The notes under the pieces are model-generated. The model did not search any database. It worked only from the letters and a program-made list of their open reading frames with translations, and had not been told where the DNA came from. DNA of 34,927 nucleotides from assembly GCA_021324685.1 (NCBI GenBank), contig JAJPIQ010000062.1:1-34927 (forward strand), written 5' to 3'. The position numbers were made by a program, and so were the translations under genes. Within the stretch, counting starts at the first letter, position 1, and every line of letters starts with the position of its first letter. This document shows, one piece after another, positions 33,198 to 34,927 of the stretch. The DNA is from Bacteroidota bacterium. GTDB lineage: Bacteria > Bacteroidota > Ignavibacteria > Palsa-1295.

Positions 33198-34927
33198 ATG
33201 GCTATTGCTACAAGACTTAAATCACTCGTTGCTTTTGCCTGCTTCGGACTTTTCATTTTTATGAACGGTCCCGCACGCGGCGCAAGCACCTTCTCGGTCT
33301 CTCCTTCTGGTGAGATTAATTTTACCACCCATGCCGGCGCCAGCGATACACAGGCATTGGCGATTCGGAACCTCACCTCCTATCCACTCGTGCTGACGCT
33401 AAATTATAATGGTAGCGGGAGCACTAATTTTTCGACGTCGTCCGGACTTGTAACCGTTCCAGCGAACGGATCGCAAAGCGTCAATCTCTCTTTCAATCCG
33501 ATCGCGGCCGGATTCGACTCTGCGACGTTGAATATCGTTTCTGCGACAGGAGACTCGCTGAGCATCCCGGTCTCCGGCCATGCGACGAGTCTCGGTTCGT
33601 TCCAGATCGTGCAGGGGTCCGGGAATATCGTCTTTAATACCCATGTGGGCACGCCGACCTCTTCCTCGATCGATATTAAGAACCTGACGAATTCACCGCT
33701 AATCGTAACTCCTACGGTCACAGGCAGTTCGCTCTTTACCTTGAGTGCGCCGGCTCTTACGATCCCGGCAAACGGTTCGCAGGACCTGACGATCACGTAT
33801 TCTCCGCTTACCGCCGGCGATGCGAATGGTCGGCTCATGTTTACAGCGTCCAACGGCGATACGGCTTCCGTCGGCCTCGTCGGTCATGCCGTCATGCCGT
33901 CCAACGGCAATCTCAATGTTGCTAACGAAGTCGATTTTAACGCGGAGGTCGGCCAGACGGAATGTCTTCCAGTTATGATTCCAAATCCGGGTCTTGGCAC
34001 ACTCACTTTGACGAACATTCAGGTGACAGGGGATACCGCTGCATTCTCGACATCTTCGAGCACCGGCATGATGGTCAATCCCGGCACAACCGGTTCGATT
34101 GATGTCTGTTTCCATCCCGTCACGGCAAAGGGAGATATCGATGGCAATCTTTCCTTTACATATGCGAACTCGCTGGACAGCACGATAAAAGGAACGGTCA
34201 ATGTGCAACTCGATGGACATGCGACGGCCGCTCCTCCGGGACCGCCGGCGCCCTTCTTTTTAATTACCAATCAGCTTGAATTCAATAATGTCATTGTCGG
34301 ACAGGAAGAATGCCAGGCCCTTCAGATCGCGAATCCTACGAGCGATGCGGTCACGATCGATAGTGCGACGCTTTCCGGAAGCGAAGCTGCGGAGTACAAT
34401 GTCAGCGGCGCGAATATGCTGCAGATCGGCGCAAACTCAACAGAATATGTTACCGTCTGCATGACGCCAATGCAAGCCGGAGGCGATCAGGACGCGACAC
34501 TCGCGCTTCATTATACTGTTAACGGCACATCGACGACGGGAACTCTTAATGTCAAGCTGAATGCGAACGCCATCGATACCACAAGCCCCGAACTCACGAA
34601 TTGCATTTACGTTCGTCATGCCACGGGTGTGATCGGTCCGATTGTACTGGGAGGAATGGACACCAGTTCGATCTTCCTTACAAATCGCACGAATGGAACC
34701 GTAACAATCAGTGGAGCGACACTCAGTGGGGGAGACGCCAGTGCATTTACAATTGGAAACAACCAATTCCCCATGACTCTTCAGTCCGGTCAGGAAGGAC
34801 AACTTCTTGTAACTTTCAATCCGACTGGAATGAACGGTGCCCCGAGCTTCGGTTCGACAATCAATCTGACCCTTACGGGCAACTCAGCCACCTGCGGACC
34901 GGTAAGCATTCATGTCGAGGGCGTCGC
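33198..34927 (+). CDS. Secreted ASH/choice-of-anchor-D repeat protein, 3' end cut by window
   Basis: 576 codons present and open to the last base. Signal peptide (MAIATRLKSLVAFACFGLFI...ARGA) then about five Ig-like repeats of roughly 100 residues each. Each repeat has the ASH pattern: FG.V..G....ALxIxN near its start (INFTTHAGASDTQALAIRNL; VDFNAEVGQTECLPVMIPNP; LEFNNVIVGQEECQALQIAN), then a strand pair and a closing VTFxP/ISFNP strand (VNLSFNPIAAG, LTITYSPLTAG, LVTFNPTG). ASH repeats are common in large secreted or adhesin-like proteins of this group, where a C-terminal T9SS domain often follows; the end is not in the window. ATG 33198 fits the signal peptide; GGAACAAT is not a Shine-Dalgarno. 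Confidence 0.88.
   Translation, partial: MAIATRLKSLVAFACFGLFIFMNGPARGASTFSVSPSGEINFTTHAGASDTQALAIRNLTSYPLVLTLNYNGSGSTNFSTSSGLVTVPANGSQSVNLSFNPIAAGFDSATLNIVSATGDSLSIPVSGHATSLGSFQIVQGSGNIVFNTHVGTPTSSSIDIKNLTNSPLIVTPTVTGSSLFTLSAPALTIPANGSQDLTITYSPLTAGDANGRLMFTASNGDTASVGLVGHAVMPSNGNLNVANEVDFNAEVGQTECLPVMIPNPGLGTLTLTNIQVTGDTAAFSTSSSTGMMVNPGTTGSIDVCFHPVTAKGDIDGNLSFTYANSLDSTIKGTVNVQLDGHATAAPPGPPAPFFLITNQLEFNNVIVGQEECQALQIANPTSDAVTIDSATLSGSEAAEYNVSGANMLQIGANSTEYVTVCMTPMQAGGDQDATLALHYTVNGTSTTGTLNVKLNANAIDTTSPELTNCIYVRHATGVIGPIVLGGMDTSSIFLTNRTNGTVTISGATLSGGDASAFTIGNNQFPMTLQSGQEGQLLVTFNPTGMNGAPSFGSTINLTLTGNSATCGPVSIHVEGV

Overview
The window looks like a chromosomal segment of a bacterium from the Bacteroidota/Chlorobiota (FCB) branch, possibly a Kapabacteria- or Ignavibacteria-like lineage. 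This rests on four observations. Two secreted proteins end in a type IX secretion (T9SS) sorting-like domain. Several promoters fit the TTG / TAnnTTTG (-33/-7) pattern of that group. Most genes lack a Shine-Dalgarno sequence. Lipoproteins and an ASH/choice-of-anchor repeat protein are present. The lineage is an inference; there is no rRNA in the window. I see no prophage, insertion sequence or CRISPR array.

Layout. 1-4131 (minus): the 5' end of metK, then two tandem paralogous secreted aryl-sulfate sulfotransferases with poly-proline linkers. 4268-6847: a membrane-anchored beta-rich protein, divergent from a secreted thioredoxin-fold/TPR protein. 6904-10518 (plus): an aldehyde dehydrogenase, then a Rieske / cytochrome b pair and a small Ser/Thr-rich membrane protein. 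10741-11107: tRNA-Ile and tRNA-Ala (minus) without rRNA, with unusual short repeats between and beside them. 11257-16557 (plus): a 2[4Fe-4S] ferredoxin, an ankyrin protein, an MBL hydrolase, an outer-membrane barrel with a marked promoter dyad, then nadB-speB. 19888-16560 (minus): a compact cluster of a peptide-type ABC ATPase, two paralogous lipoproteins, an unknown protein and a Qnr-like pentapeptide protein. 20082-27572: a fused alpha/beta 2-oxoacid dehydrogenase E1, a hybrid-like PAS histidine kinase, RmuC and a phosphohexomutase. 27774-32970: a small basic secreted protein, enolase, a lipoprotein and aconitase. 33198-end: a truncated ASH-repeat secreted protein.

How they work together. 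Central metabolism is well represented (enolase, aconitase, E1, phosphohexomutase, ALDH). There is a respiratory or photosynthetic-type bc complex core (Rieske + b6-like cytochrome b) and low-potential electron carriage (ferredoxin). NAD synthesis (nadB) and polyamine synthesis (speB) sit in one short operon. The accessory content is mostly envelope or secreted proteins of uncertain role. The most distinctive items are the ABC ATPase/lipoprotein cluster, the sulfotransferase pair, nadB without a canonical start codon, several perfect inverted repeats placed on promoters, and the tRNA-flanking repeats.
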